Assembly: GCF_004322775.1 (NCBI RefSeq)
Contig: NZ_CP036403.1
Span: forward strand, 372,001 to 436,000
DNA: 64,000 nucleotides
Direction: 5' to 3'
From: Ornithinimicrobium sufpigmenti
Lineage (GTDB): Bacteria > Actinomycetota > Actinomycetes > Actinomycetales > Dermatophilaceae
Each line of letters begins with the position of its first letter. Within the stretch, counting starts at the first letter, position 1. This document shows positions 52,401-60,689 of the stretch, in pieces. A program made the translations under genes and the position numbers. The notes under the pieces are model-generated. The model saw only the letters and a list, made by a program, of their open reading frames with translations. It was not told where the DNA came from and searched no databases.

Positions 52401-53310
52401 GCTCGGCACTCGCCACCGGCGGACCGTCACCGACGACCGGGGGCCCGGGCTGCAGCTGCGGATGCCGCAGCCGCACCGCGCGGTCGCGGGTGTAGTCGTC
52501 GGTGAAGGTCGCCGTCAGCAGGTCGGCGTAGACCCCGGCCAGGTCGTGCTGCAGGAGGTACTGGTCACCGACCTGGGCACGGGCACGGTCCCAGGACCGG
52601 ATGGCCCACCAGGTGGTGAGCACCACAGCCATGACGACGGTCGAGACGTACATGGCAGGGTCCTCGGTGGCTCCCAGCCAGATACCCACGCCGGCGTGGA
52701 TGACCAGGCACGCCACCATCACCCGGTGGCTCAGGAAGGCCGCAGCGATGCCCCACATGATGGCGATCCACGTGATCCAGACCGTCCACGGGGCCAGCAG
52801 GACCATGATGGCTGGGTCGTGACGGGTCAGCCCGGAGCGCATCACCCCGACCTCGTGCGTGATGACCGCCGCCGCTTGCTGTGGTCGCAGCTGCCCTGAC
52901 CAGAGCGCGTCGATCAAACCCCTGCTCACCACCACGGTGCGCCGGCCGAGCGCGGTGACGTCGACCTGCTGGCCGGGACCGACCAGCAGCTCGAGCCGCT
53001 GCGGGGGGATGCCGTGTCGCAGCAGGACCTGGGCCACCGGCGCCAACGTGTGCCGCTGGTGGAGCCGGGGTGCGCGTGCGCGCAGGACGAGGCGGGCCAG
53101 CCATCTCTCGCCTGGCCCGGTGTCGGCGGCCGCGGCCAGCAGGAGCAGGACCACCAGCGTCAGGACCGCGGGACCGTACCGCCCCAGGTGGCGGACGGGG
53201 TCGTACCAGCCCAGCGTCAGCTCACCGACGACCAACCACATCGGGGCACTCATCAGCATCGGCACGACCAGTGCGCGCGCCCGTGCCCGCCGCGCTCTGC
53301 CCAGTGTCAT
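52381..53310 (-). CDS. Degenerate M48-like membrane protein
   Basis: 309 aa from ATG 53310 with GGGAGG before it. About four membrane helices. The M48 metalloprotease region is recognisable (VVVSRGLIDAL, QQAAAVITHEVGVMRSG), but HExxH reads HEVGV-M: the second His is gone. A non-catalytic role is therefore likely. It converges with the coiled-coil operon. Confidence 0.6.
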   Translation of the reverse strand: MTLGRARRARARALVVPMLMSAPMWLVVGELTLGWYDPVRHLGRYGPAVLTLVVLLLLAAAADTGPGERWLARLVLRARAPRLHQRHTLAPVAQVLLRHGIPPQRLELLVGPGQQVDVTALGRRTVVVSRGLIDALWSGQLRPQQAAAVITHEVGVMRSGLTRHDPAIMVLLAPWTVWITWIAIMWGIAAAFLSHRVMVACLVIHAGVGIWLGATEDPAMYVSTVVMAVVLTTWWAIRSWDRARAQVGDQYLLQHDLAGVYADLLTATFTDDYTRDRAVRLRHPQLQPGPPVVGDGPPVASAELSTTGR

Positions 53311-53367
53311 CGCGCCACCTCCCAAGCGACCCACTGCCGCTTTTCCGGCAGCTGATTTCGGATCGGT

Positions 53368-53398
53368 GAGTCCCAGGCCTTTGGTCCCCCGCTTTAGG
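53368..53398 (+). promoter_or_regulatory. Bipartite ICE promoter motif, copy 8
   Basis: GAGTCCC (53368-53374), 15 bases, CGCTTTAGG (53390-53398). ATG 53403 is 5 bases away; the better start, 53574, is 176 bases away. Confidence 0.65.
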
Positions 53399-53573
53399 GG
53401 GCATGAACAGCAGCCTGCACGTCGACACCGACAAGGCAAAAGGGTTGTCCACAGGCCGGCCCGTCCGGCCGCTCCTCCCCAGAAATGGCAGCAACAGGCC
53501 CGAGCCGCTCCCCAACCACGTAGCCATGAACCGGACGCCGTCCGGAACGGCCAAACCGAAGGAGATCGACCAC

Positions 53574-53915
53574 ATGAGCGACACGACACCCGAAGCCGCC
53601 CGGGTCCTGGTGCACATGCACCAGCTGCTGTGGCAGGCGGGCAGCGAGGCCGACCGGCGGGCTCACCAGAGCCGCGACCTGGACACGGTGGCGCTGGCGA
53701 ACAACCTGACGTACGCCCGCGACCTGGTGTTCCACCTGGTCCCGGAGTCTCACCGAGATGCGCTCCTGGATCGGCCGGGCGCGGACGGAGCCGATCCCGT
53801 CGAACTGGCCCGTCGTGCGGAGGAGCTGAGCCGGACAGCACCGGTCCACCACTTTCCCCCCGGCATCGTGTCGGTCGTCGACCTCCTCATCGAGACGGTG
53901 GGGGAGTTCTCATGA
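53574..53915 (+). CDS. Small helical protein, head of accessory operon
   Basis: 113 aa from ATG 53574 with AAGGAG upstream; ATG 53403 would add 57 residues of little order. Helical (RVLVHMHQLLWQAG, YARDLVFHLVP). Overlaps the next start (ATGA). Confidence 0.5.
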   Translation: MSDTTPEAARVLVHMHQLLWQAGSEADRRAHQSRDLDTVALANNLTYARDLVFHLVPESHRDALLDRPGADGADPVELARRAEELSRTAPVHHFPPGIVSVVDLLIETVGEFS

Positions 53916-55381
53916 GCCGGCGACGCCAGCCCACGATCTACCCGCCCAGCGCCGGAGAGCTGATGGACCGCGCCAACGTCCTGGCCCGCGACCTCCTGTA
54001 TGAGGCACCACACCGGGACGGTCGGGCGATGCTCCGGGCCTGGGGCGAGATCGTCGAAGGAGCCAGCGAACTGTGGCACCAGCTCCCGCAACGCTCGGAC
54101 CTGCCCGGTAACGGCAGGCCGGTCATCGACCAGCTTGAGCGATCAGCCAGGACGCTGCACCGTTGGGCCGGTGGTGGGATCGATGTCGACCCCAGCCTGC
54201 AGGAGATCGGCCAGTTGTTCACCGAGGCTGCCGCACTGATCACCCGCAGCGGCGTCATCGAGCGCCGCGAGCCGAACCGGTGGACCGACGCCCAGCTGCG
54301 CGACTCCTTCGCCGCGCGCGTCAACATCATGCACACCCTCTACGTCGCTTCTCATGCCGTCTCCGTAGGTCTTGCCCAGACCGCGGTAGAGGAGAAGGGC
54401 GACCCCCGTCTGCGGGTGCACCGGGTCACCGCTGAGGAGCTGCGGCACCAGGTCCTCGGCATCGAGCAGATCACCCACTCCTACATCAACGGGCACTACC
54501 CACATGCGCTGGACGGCAGACACCGTGAGCCGGCGGACGACACCAGGATCCCCGGCGCCATCGCGGCCTGGGACGTCTACGCCCAACGGGCACTCACCCG
54601 GGAACCGACGACCCACGCGATGACCAGGGTCGCTGGAGCAGCCTTCAAGGCATCCGTGCACGTGCACGCGCTGTGGCGGGCTACCGTCGAGTCCGGGCAG
54701 GTTGACCCGCGGACGTTCGAGAATGAGATCGGTCCCGCCCTGGACGCCATGATCGAGAGGTGGGGCGAGGCCCATCAGCACTTCCAGCAGCTCACGCACC
54801 CGCACGACTCGAGCCCTCTCGTGTTGAGCAAGGCAGGCTGGGAGCTGGTCGACTCGATGCGCGAGGTCACCGCGGCCACGCGCATGGCCGCCTCGGCCGA
54901 GGACATGAGCGGGCGTGTAGACGGGGAATCTCTGGTGAGGTCGCTGTTTCGGTTCCACGCCACCATGGCCGGCGTGGCCAGCGTGTTCCACGAGGCAGCC
55001 CGGAACGCCCCGCTGCTCGTGGACGCCCGAGCAGCCAACAACAGCGCGCGAGCCATCTCAGCAGACGACGGACCGGGAGCACTTCCGAGTCAGGACACGA
55101 TCGTGGCACCGCGCGACGTACTCCTGAAGCGGGCTATCCCGATCCCGGACGGCATCCGAAATGGCGGGGAAGACGCCGGCCGGCGGGCCGCCCTGGCGTC
55201 GAGAGCGTCGCTGCGATCGACCTTGACGGTCAGCGACCGCCGGAAGGCCGCCACGTCCCTCCCCACGAGCTCGACGCGTCCCCTCAGCTCGGCGAGCAGG
55301 CTCGCCGCCGGTAAGAGGCACGAACACGCGAGCTTGGCAGCGAAGCCACAGAGCGAGGGAGACCTGCACCTGTCTCGATGA
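53912..55381 (+). CDS. Large helical protein of unknown function
   Basis: 489 aa. Almost all helical, with His-containing segments (VHVHALWR, HQHFQQLTHPH). Basic, disordered C-terminus. No signal peptide, no membrane helix, no motif I recognise. Confidence 0.55.
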   Translation: MSRRRQPTIYPPSAGELMDRANVLARDLLYEAPHRDGRAMLRAWGEIVEGASELWHQLPQRSDLPGNGRPVIDQLERSARTLHRWAGGGIDVDPSLQEIGQLFTEAAALITRSGVIERREPNRWTDAQLRDSFAARVNIMHTLYVASHAVSVGLAQTAVEEKGDPRLRVHRVTAEELRHQVLGIEQITHSYINGHYPHALDGRHREPADDTRIPGAIAAWDVYAQRALTREPTTHAMTRVAGAAFKASVHVHALWRATVESGQVDPRTFENEIGPALDAMIERWGEAHQHFQQLTHPHDSSPLVLSKAGWELVDSMREVTAATRMAASAEDMSGRVDGESLVRSLFRFHATMAGVASVFHEAARNAPLLVDARAANNSARAISADDGPGALPSQDTIVAPRDVLLKRAIPIPDGIRNGGEDAGRRAALASRASLRSTLTVSDRRKAATSLPTSSTRPLSSASRLAAGKRHEHASLAAKPQSEGDLHLSR

Positions 55382-55962
55382 ACCGCGAGCCTGTTGTCGT
55401 TGACGCCAGGGCTGAACCAGCCGAAAGAGTGGGCCACCATAGGCGCATGGCATCACGGGTAGGCGATCCTGATGGGTTCGGACACTTCGGCATCGTCGAC
55501 AGTGACCCCGAGGGGGTGCTGTGCCACGAGTGCGGACGGCGGTTCGCGCACCTCGGCCTGCACGCCTGGCGGGGCCACGGGATAACGGCGGACCAGTACC
55601 GGGAGCAGCACGGGCTACCCCGCAAGGGGCTCGTCGCTGACACCACCCGCGAAGCGGTCGTGGCCAACGCGCGGCGGACCCTTGCGGACAAGCCCGCCTT
55701 CGTGGCCTCCCGTGACCCGGTCAGGGCCAGCCGGGCCCAGCGCCGCGGAGAAGCGGCTATCTCACCGGCCGGCCTCGAAGCCATTAGGGACACTGCCCGG
55801 CGACTCCGGGGCCTCAGACGGCACGGGATCGTCGTGGCCTGCGAATGGTGCGGGGTGCAGTTCTGCCCGCTGCTGGCGCCGGGGAAGAGGCGGTTCTGCA
55901 CAAGGTCTTGCGCCTCTCGGCACAACCGAGCATCGCGGGCTGCCCGCCGCTCGCCGGGCTGA
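55378..55962 (+). CDS. MucR/Ros-like zinc-finger regulator
   Basis: 194 aa; ATG 55447 is the likelier homologous start. MucR core: CHECGRRFAHLGLHAWRGHG, ITADQYREQHGLPRKGLV. A second zinc ribbon at the end (CEWCGVQF ... RRFCTRSCASRHNR). DNA-binding regulator; last gene of the accessory operon. Confidence 0.7.
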   Translation: MNREPVVVDARAEPAERVGHHRRMASRVGDPDGFGHFGIVDSDPEGVLCHECGRRFAHLGLHAWRGHGITADQYREQHGLPRKGLVADTTREAVVANARRTLADKPAFVASRDPVRASRAQRRGEAAISPAGLEAIRDTARRLRGLRRHGIVVACEWCGVQFCPLLAPGKRRFCTRSCASRHNRASRAARRSPG

Positions 55963-56163
55963 CGTAGAGAGGCAACCCGGAGGTCAGCGATTGTGGCTGC
56001 TTGATGAACGAGCACGCGGTGATCTACGACACCCGGACGGAGCTGGGTGACGACGTCGGAACGCCCGGAAGGATCTTGTGAGGCTCCCTGAGCGTGCTGG
56101 GACTTGCATCGCCTGACGCTTCGACGGCTGCACCTCCGGGGCCGGATGCTGCTGGAGATACGA

Positions 56164-56195
56164 CAACCCCCGGCGGCGGCGGCCACCGGGGGTTG
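56164..56195 (-). terminator. Hairpin terminator of lsr2
   Basis: CAACCCCCGG (56164-56173) pairs with CCGGGGGTTG (56186-56195), 9 bases after the lsr2 stop. Confidence 0.6.
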
Positions 56196-56204
56196 CTCGC
56201 CTGC

Positions 56205-56546
56205 TCAGGACTTGTGGGCGGCTTCCCACTGGTCGATCAGGTTCTGGGGGAGCCTGCCACGATTGGGGTACTCGATACCCTGTGCGTCCAGCCACGACTT
56301 GATGTTCCTGGTCTGCGAGGGGTCACGACGGGTGGTGCTGCCGGGTCCGGACTGGCGACGTCCGCCGACGCGACGGCCGGCGTCGACGTACTTCTGGATG
56401 GTGTTGGCGAAGTCGTCGGCCTCCTTCTGAGAGAGGTCGATCTCGTAGTCAGCGCCGAGGAAGCCGAACTTGACGGTCTGGCCGCCCTCACCGAGCTCCT
56501 CCCCGGACAGGTCCGAGACAAGGATGGTCTGCACCTTCTGCGCCAC
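56205..56546 (-). CDS. lsr2: Lsr2-family nucleoid-associated silencer
   Basis: 113 aa from GTG 56546 with AGGAG about 7 bases upstream. The N-terminal oligomerisation domain (VKFGFLGADYEIDLSQ) and the C-terminal AT-hook-like domain (IKSWLDAQGIEYPNRGRLPQ) are both present. Element-borne xenogeneic silencer or host copy; its place within 800 bases of tRNA-Pro makes the ownership uncertain. Confidence 0.88.
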   Translation of the reverse strand: MAQKVQTILVSDLSGEELGEGGQTVKFGFLGADYEIDLSQKEADDFANTIQKYVDAGRRVGGRRQSGPGSTTRRDPSQTRNIKSWLDAQGIEYPNRGRLPQNLIDQWEAAHKS

Positions 56547-57225
56547 TATGGCTCCTACACGTTCAGATGATTGGGTCGCGTCATCTTACGCGGGCATCGA
56601 TCGCCTGGGCAGGGTGCGGAAATGTGGCAAGATGCACGCCGAGCGAGCGACCCGACCGCAACCCGGGATTCACGGGAGACGGACTTGACCGCAAGCTCCG
56701 CAGACCCGCGCCCCCGCTGACTGACGGCTGAGTCACCCCAGCAGACACGTGGGTCGGGAGTGTGACAGCGGGGAGCCCGGTGACCTGTCCAAGGCACACT
56801 TATGGGAATCCCCCCCAAAGGCCAACCTCGCGTTGATTCCAACCCACGCCGAACGGCCCGCCCTCGAAACGAGAGCGAGCTGGTCGCAACCCACCGTGAG
56901 CCGTGCACTGCTGCGCGGGAGGCGGCCCGTGCCGGTTCACAGGCCTGGAGATCAATCACCGGGGCGTCGTCGTTTTGTTCACGCGGCTGAGGCCGTGTCC
57001 AGCGCCGCGTCCTGCGGTTAGTAGCTACCTCATGGCCGGCCTCCTTGCGCGCGTGCCGAGGGGCGGGGCAGGACGGGAGGTCGGTGGCACCGAAGGGAGG
57101 GGCTCTACGCCCTTCACGGGCGGAGCGATGGCGGCTAGGATAGGAGCCACGTCAGCACCCACTTTGCTGTCGTCCGACCCCCGGAGGTTGCCGCCTCGCG
57201 GGGGTCATTCATGGCCGCAGCCGAC

Positions 57226-57247
57226 CCAGTTATGCCCCAGTTATGCC
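57226..57247. repeat. 11-bp tandem repeat near tRNA-Pro
   Basis: Two perfect head-to-tail CCAGTTATGCC copies 62 bases from the tRNA 3' end. Possible integrase arm-binding sites; alternatively chance. Confidence 0.4.
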
Positions 57248-57257
57248 CACTCGGGAC

Positions 57258-57300
57258 AACGAAAACCGGCCCTGACTGCGTTTCCGCAGGTCAGGGCCGG
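57258..57300 (-). terminator. Rho-independent terminator of tRNA-Pro
   Basis: CCGGCCCTGA (57266-57275) pairs with TCAGGGCCGG (57291-57300), the stem continues with CTGCG/CGCAG, and the minus strand then reads TTTTCGTT. Confidence 0.75.
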
Positions 57301-57308
57301 TATCCTAG

Positions 57309-57385
<77 letters not shown>

Positions 57386-57521
57386 TGGCAGACCCGGTCC
57401 AGTGGACCAGGCAGCGTCCGCAAGGATAACCCACGTCGCCGGGCTGACCTAAATGCGTTCCGGTCGACAGGGTGGCCGCAGGTTCCAGGGGGGTGTCGGA
57501 GGGGCCCGCTAGGTTGCTCCC

Positions 57522-58970
57522 ATGACGGACGAGGACGTGCCGGCCTTCATGAGGGCCTTCCGGGAGATCGCCGAGATGGCGCACCGGGTGATGGGTGACG
57601 GTGATGGTGAGCGGTTCGCCGACGTGGTCGGCGAGCACCTCGGCGGCCCGGCAGGAGCGTTCGCGGTGGTGACCGAGGAGGTGATGAACCACCGCTATGC
57701 CGACTGGGACACCGCGTTGGCGCTCCTCGCGAGCCGCGACCCGGACGCGCGCGAGCTGGGCATCGGGGGTGGTGACATGCGCTACCACCAGACGCTCACC
57801 GACTTCGTCGCCGGCACGCACGGTCGCTTCCCCGTCGGTCAGGTCGACTACTACTCGGTCCCGGTCGGGCCGGAGGAGCGGCGCAGGGCCATCGGCTTCG
57901 GCATGCGGCTGTTCCGGTATGCCGATCAACCGGTGGGGGTCTTCCAGCGCCGGGCCAACCCGCGTTACGGGCAGGACAAGGGCACGGTGGAGGTGATGTG
58001 CCCCGACGGCGAGGTCTCGGTGGCGCTGCTCGACGAGGCGCGCGAGCTGTCGGTCGAGCACAGCGTGCTACGGGGACAGGTCGTGTCGTTCGAGTCGAGC
58101 GGCTACGGCCCCGAGAGCCAGGGCGTCACCTTCCTGCCCCGGCCCGACGTGAACGCCGACCAGGTCATCCTGCCGGCGCAGTCGCTGGAGCGGATCGTCG
58201 CCCACGTCAGCGGCATCGCCGAGCACGCCGAGGTGCTCCGACGGCACGGGCAGCACCTCAAACGAGGTCTCCTGCTCCACGGCCCGCCCGGCACCGGCAA
58301 GACGCACACGGTGCGGCACCTCATCAGCCGCAACCCACGGCATACCGTGGTGGTCCTGGCCGGCGAGTCGTTGGCCTTCATCTCCCTGGCCGCCAGCCTG
58401 GCCCGTGCGCTGCAGCCGGCCATCGTCGTGCTCGAGGACTGCGACCTGGTCGCGGAGGACCGTGGGATGGGTCCGTCGGGCCGGCCGCTCCTGTTCGAGG
58501 TGCTGGACGCCATGGACGGGCTCGACGCGGACGCCGACGTGACCTTCCTGCTCACCACGAACCGGGCTGAGTCGTTGGAGCGCGCCCTGGTGCAGCGGCC
58601 TGGCCGGGTCGACCTGGCCGTGGAGGTGCCGCTCCCGGACGCGGAGGGACGGCGGCGGCTGCTCGACCTCTACCGCGGTGACGTCGACTACGGCGAGGAG
58701 GTGATGGCTGAGGCGGCTGAGCGGTCCGCAGGCATGACCGCGTCGTTCATGAAGGAGCTGATGCGCCGCGCGGTGCTGGAGGCGGCCGTGGAGGGTGTCG
58801 ACCCGGATGATGCGCACCTCCGCTCGGCCCTGGACGGGCTGCTCCAGGGGCAGGAGGAGCTCACCCGCGTGCTGCTGGGTCGCTCGCGCGGGCCTGGTCC
58901 TGCGGACGAGACCGCTCCTGCGTGGGACGCGCCGTCAGCGTCAGCAGAGTGGCCTCCGGACGACAGCTGA
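57522..58970 (+). CDS. AAA+ ATPase
   Basis: 482 aa. An N-terminal unknown domain of about 240 residues precedes the AAA core: Walker A LLLHGPPGTGKTHTV, Walker B AIVVLEDCDLV, sensor-1 LLTTNRAE and arginine finger QRPGRVD. Its 3' end overlaps the metallophosphoesterase gene on the other strand by 110 bases. Host gene; substrate unknown. Confidence 0.8.
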   Translation: MTDEDVPAFMRAFREIAEMAHRVMGDGDGERFADVVGEHLGGPAGAFAVVTEEVMNHRYADWDTALALLASRDPDARELGIGGGDMRYHQTLTDFVAGTHGRFPVGQVDYYSVPVGPEERRRAIGFGMRLFRYADQPVGVFQRRANPRYGQDKGTVEVMCPDGEVSVALLDEARELSVEHSVLRGQVVSFESSGYGPESQGVTFLPRPDVNADQVILPAQSLERIVAHVSGIAEHAEVLRRHGQHLKRGLLLHGPPGTGKTHTVRHLISRNPRHTVVVLAGESLAFISLAASLARALQPAIVVLEDCDLVAEDRGMGPSGRPLLFEVLDAMDGLDADADVTFLLTTNRAESLERALVQRPGRVDLAVEVPLPDAEGRRRLLDLYRGDVDYGEEVMAEAAERSAGMTASFMKELMRRAVLEAAVEGVDPDDAHLRSALDGLLQGQEELTRVLLGRSRGPGPADETAPAWDAPSASAEWPPDDS

Positions 58971-59859
58971 ACCGGAACGGCGTGTAGGGGTTGCCGCCGA
59001 GGCCGGCGGAGACGTGCATCCAGGCGGCCCCGGGAGGGGCCAGCGAGGAGGGGGTCGACCCGGCACCTGGCCACCAGCGCGACAGTCCCCGGGCCCGGGA
59101 GGTGTCCAGGTCGCAGTTGGTGACGAGCGCTCCATACCCGGGCACCCGCAGCTGCCCGCCGTGGGTGTGCCCGGCGATGAGCAGACCGGCACCGTCGGCG
59201 GCCATGGCGTCCAGGACCCGCTGGTAGGGGGCGTGCGTCACCCCCACGGTCAGCGCGGCGTCGGGGGAAGCGGGCGCGGAGACGGAGGCGTAGTCGTGGC
59301 GTTCCAGGTGGGCGTCATCGGTGCCGACCAGTTCTAGGGGTATGCCGCGGACGTCGAGCAGGGTGCGTCGGTGGGTCAGGTCGATCCAGCCCCGGTCGGT
59401 GAGCCCGTCGACCAGATCGTGGGTGGGGAGGACCAGCGGCGTGAGGTCGGCGCCCTTCTTGTGCGAGCGGGTGAGGTAGCGCAGCGGGTTCTTGCGGGTG
59501 GGTGGGTAGTAGTCGTTGGAGCCGAGCACGAATGCCCCGGGACGGTCCAGAAGAGCGCCGTAGGTCTCCAGGGCCGCCGGGACGGCGTCCATCGCAGCGA
59601 GGTGGTCGCCCGTGTGCAGCACGAGGTCCGGCTCGAGGCTGGCCAGCCCTCGCACCCACGACCGTTTGCGCTCCTGGCTCGGCACCAGGTGCAGGTCGGA
59701 CAGGTGCAGCACGCGCAGGCTGGGTGAGCCCGGCGGCAGGCACGGCACCGCACGGCGGCGCAGCGCGAACCACCGCGGCTCGACCCACGTCGCGTAGGCC
59801 GCGGCACCCGCTGCCGCGCCCGTACCCAGGCCGAGCGTGCGCCATGCCGCAGAAGTCAT
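58861..59859 (-). CDS. Membrane metallophosphoesterase (YkuE-like)
   Basis: 332 aa from ATG 59859. N-terminal membrane anchor; motifs LHLSDLHL, LHTGDHL, GSNDYY and GHTHGGQLRVPG. Typical core-genome neighbour of the tRNA-Pro and PBP genes in actinobacteria. Confidence 0.85.
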   Translation of the reverse strand: MTSAAWRTLGLGTGAAAGAAAYATWVEPRWFALRRRAVPCLPPGSPSLRVLHLSDLHLVPSQERKRSWVRGLASLEPDLVLHTGDHLAAMDAVPAALETYGALLDRPGAFVLGSNDYYPPTRKNPLRYLTRSHKKGADLTPLVLPTHDLVDGLTDRGWIDLTHRRTLLDVRGIPLELVGTDDAHLERHDYASVSAPASPDAALTVGVTHAPYQRVLDAMAADGAGLLIAGHTHGGQLRVPGYGALVTNCDLDTSRARGLSRWWPGAGSTPSSLAPPGAAWMHVSAGLGGNPYTPFRFSCRPEATLLTLTARPTQERSRPQDQARASDPAARG

Positions 59860-59928
59860 GGGCCCGATCCTCGCAGGCGGACGGGCCGCGGTGCTCTGGG
59901 GGCCAGGGGTTCTGGCAGGCGATCCGCG

Positions 59929-60049
59929 TGTTCTGTCGGGCCTTTGGCACGTGTCCTGTCGCGGCTTCTTGCGTGTTCTGCCGGGCCTTGGCACGTGTCC
60001 TGTCGGGCCTTGGCACGTGTTCTGTCGGGCCCTCTTGCGTGTTCTGTCG
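59929..60049. repeat. 22-bp tandem repeat, five units plus a partial
   Basis: Units begin TGTTCTGTCGGG or TGTCCTGTCG and end GGCACG or TTGCG; unit 1 has 23 bases. It fills the divergent gap between metallophosphoesterase and GatB-like genes. Not CRISPR: no spacers. Confidence 0.65.
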
Positions 60050-60087
60050 TGGGGGAGGGGGAGCGGCTGGGGTGGGAGACTGGGGGG

Positions 60088-60576
60088 ATGAGCGAGCAGA
60101 CGCGAACCGAGACGACGGGGCAGACCGGACTGAAGGCGACCCTGCAGGCGCACCTCACCGAGGCGATGCGCAGCAAGGACCGGGTGCGGGCGGGCACCCT
60201 GCGGATGGCGCTGACCTCGATCACCAACGAGGAGGTCGCAGGCAAGGAGCACCGGGAGCTGTCCGAGGAGGAGGTGCTGCGGGTGGTGACCAAGGAGGGC
60301 AAGAAGCGCAGGGAGGCCGCAGAGGCCTACCGGCAGGCGCGCCGGCCCGAGCTGGCGGAGGCCGAGGAGGCCGAGCTGGCGGTGCTGGAGGAGTACCTGC
60401 CCGCGCAGCTGTCCGACGAGGATCTCGAGACCCTGGTGCGCGAGGCCGTCGCGGAGAGCGGGGCCAGCGACATGCGGGGGATGGGCCAGGTGATGAAGGT
60501 GCTGCAGCCGCGCATCGCCGGGCGGGCCGAGGGCGGCCGGGTCGCCGCGATCGTCAAGCGGGCGCTCGCCGGCTGA
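60088..60576 (+). CDS. GatB/YqeY-domain protein
   Basis: 162 aa. LKATLQAHLTEAMRSKD, LRMALTSITNEEVA, LEEYLPAQLSDEDLETLV and MGQVMKVLQPRIAGRAEGG match YqeY, a tRNA-amidation-related domain of uncertain role. Core host gene. Confidence 0.9.
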   Translation: MSEQTRTETTGQTGLKATLQAHLTEAMRSKDRVRAGTLRMALTSITNEEVAGKEHRELSEEEVLRVVTKEGKKRREAAEAYRQARRPELAEAEEAELAVLEEYLPAQLSDEDLETLVREAVAESGASDMRGMGQVMKVLQPRIAGRAEGGRVAAIVKRALAG

Positions 60577-60600
60577 GCGGGTCCGACGACGACGCCGCGA

Positions 60601-60636
60601 CGAAGGGCGCGGGTGCCGGTGCACCCGCGCCCTTCG
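60601..60636. terminator. Bidirectional terminator between yqeY and PBP genes
   Basis: Perfect 16-bp stem (60601-60616 with 60621-60636, CGAAGGGCGCGGGTGC) and a 4-base CGGT loop. Serves both converging genes. Confidence 0.75.
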
Positions 60637-60689
60637 CCGCGGCACTCAGCAGACGCGTCCGTCGGCCGGTCAGGTTCTGCTGACGACTC

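Larger units (their letters stand above)
56547..57308. other. 760-bp gap between lsr2 and tRNA-Pro (probable element edge)
   Basis: No gene supported. Contains an 11-bp tandem repeat CCAGTTATGCC (57226-57236 and 57237-57247) and the tRNA terminator. The right end of the element is expected here or inside the tRNA 3' end. Confidence 0.45.

Noticed and set aside
52859..53911. Long N-terminal extension of the 53912 gene
   Set aside because: It runs antisense through the M48-like gene and the overlapping small gene; ATGA coupling at 53912 gives a better start.
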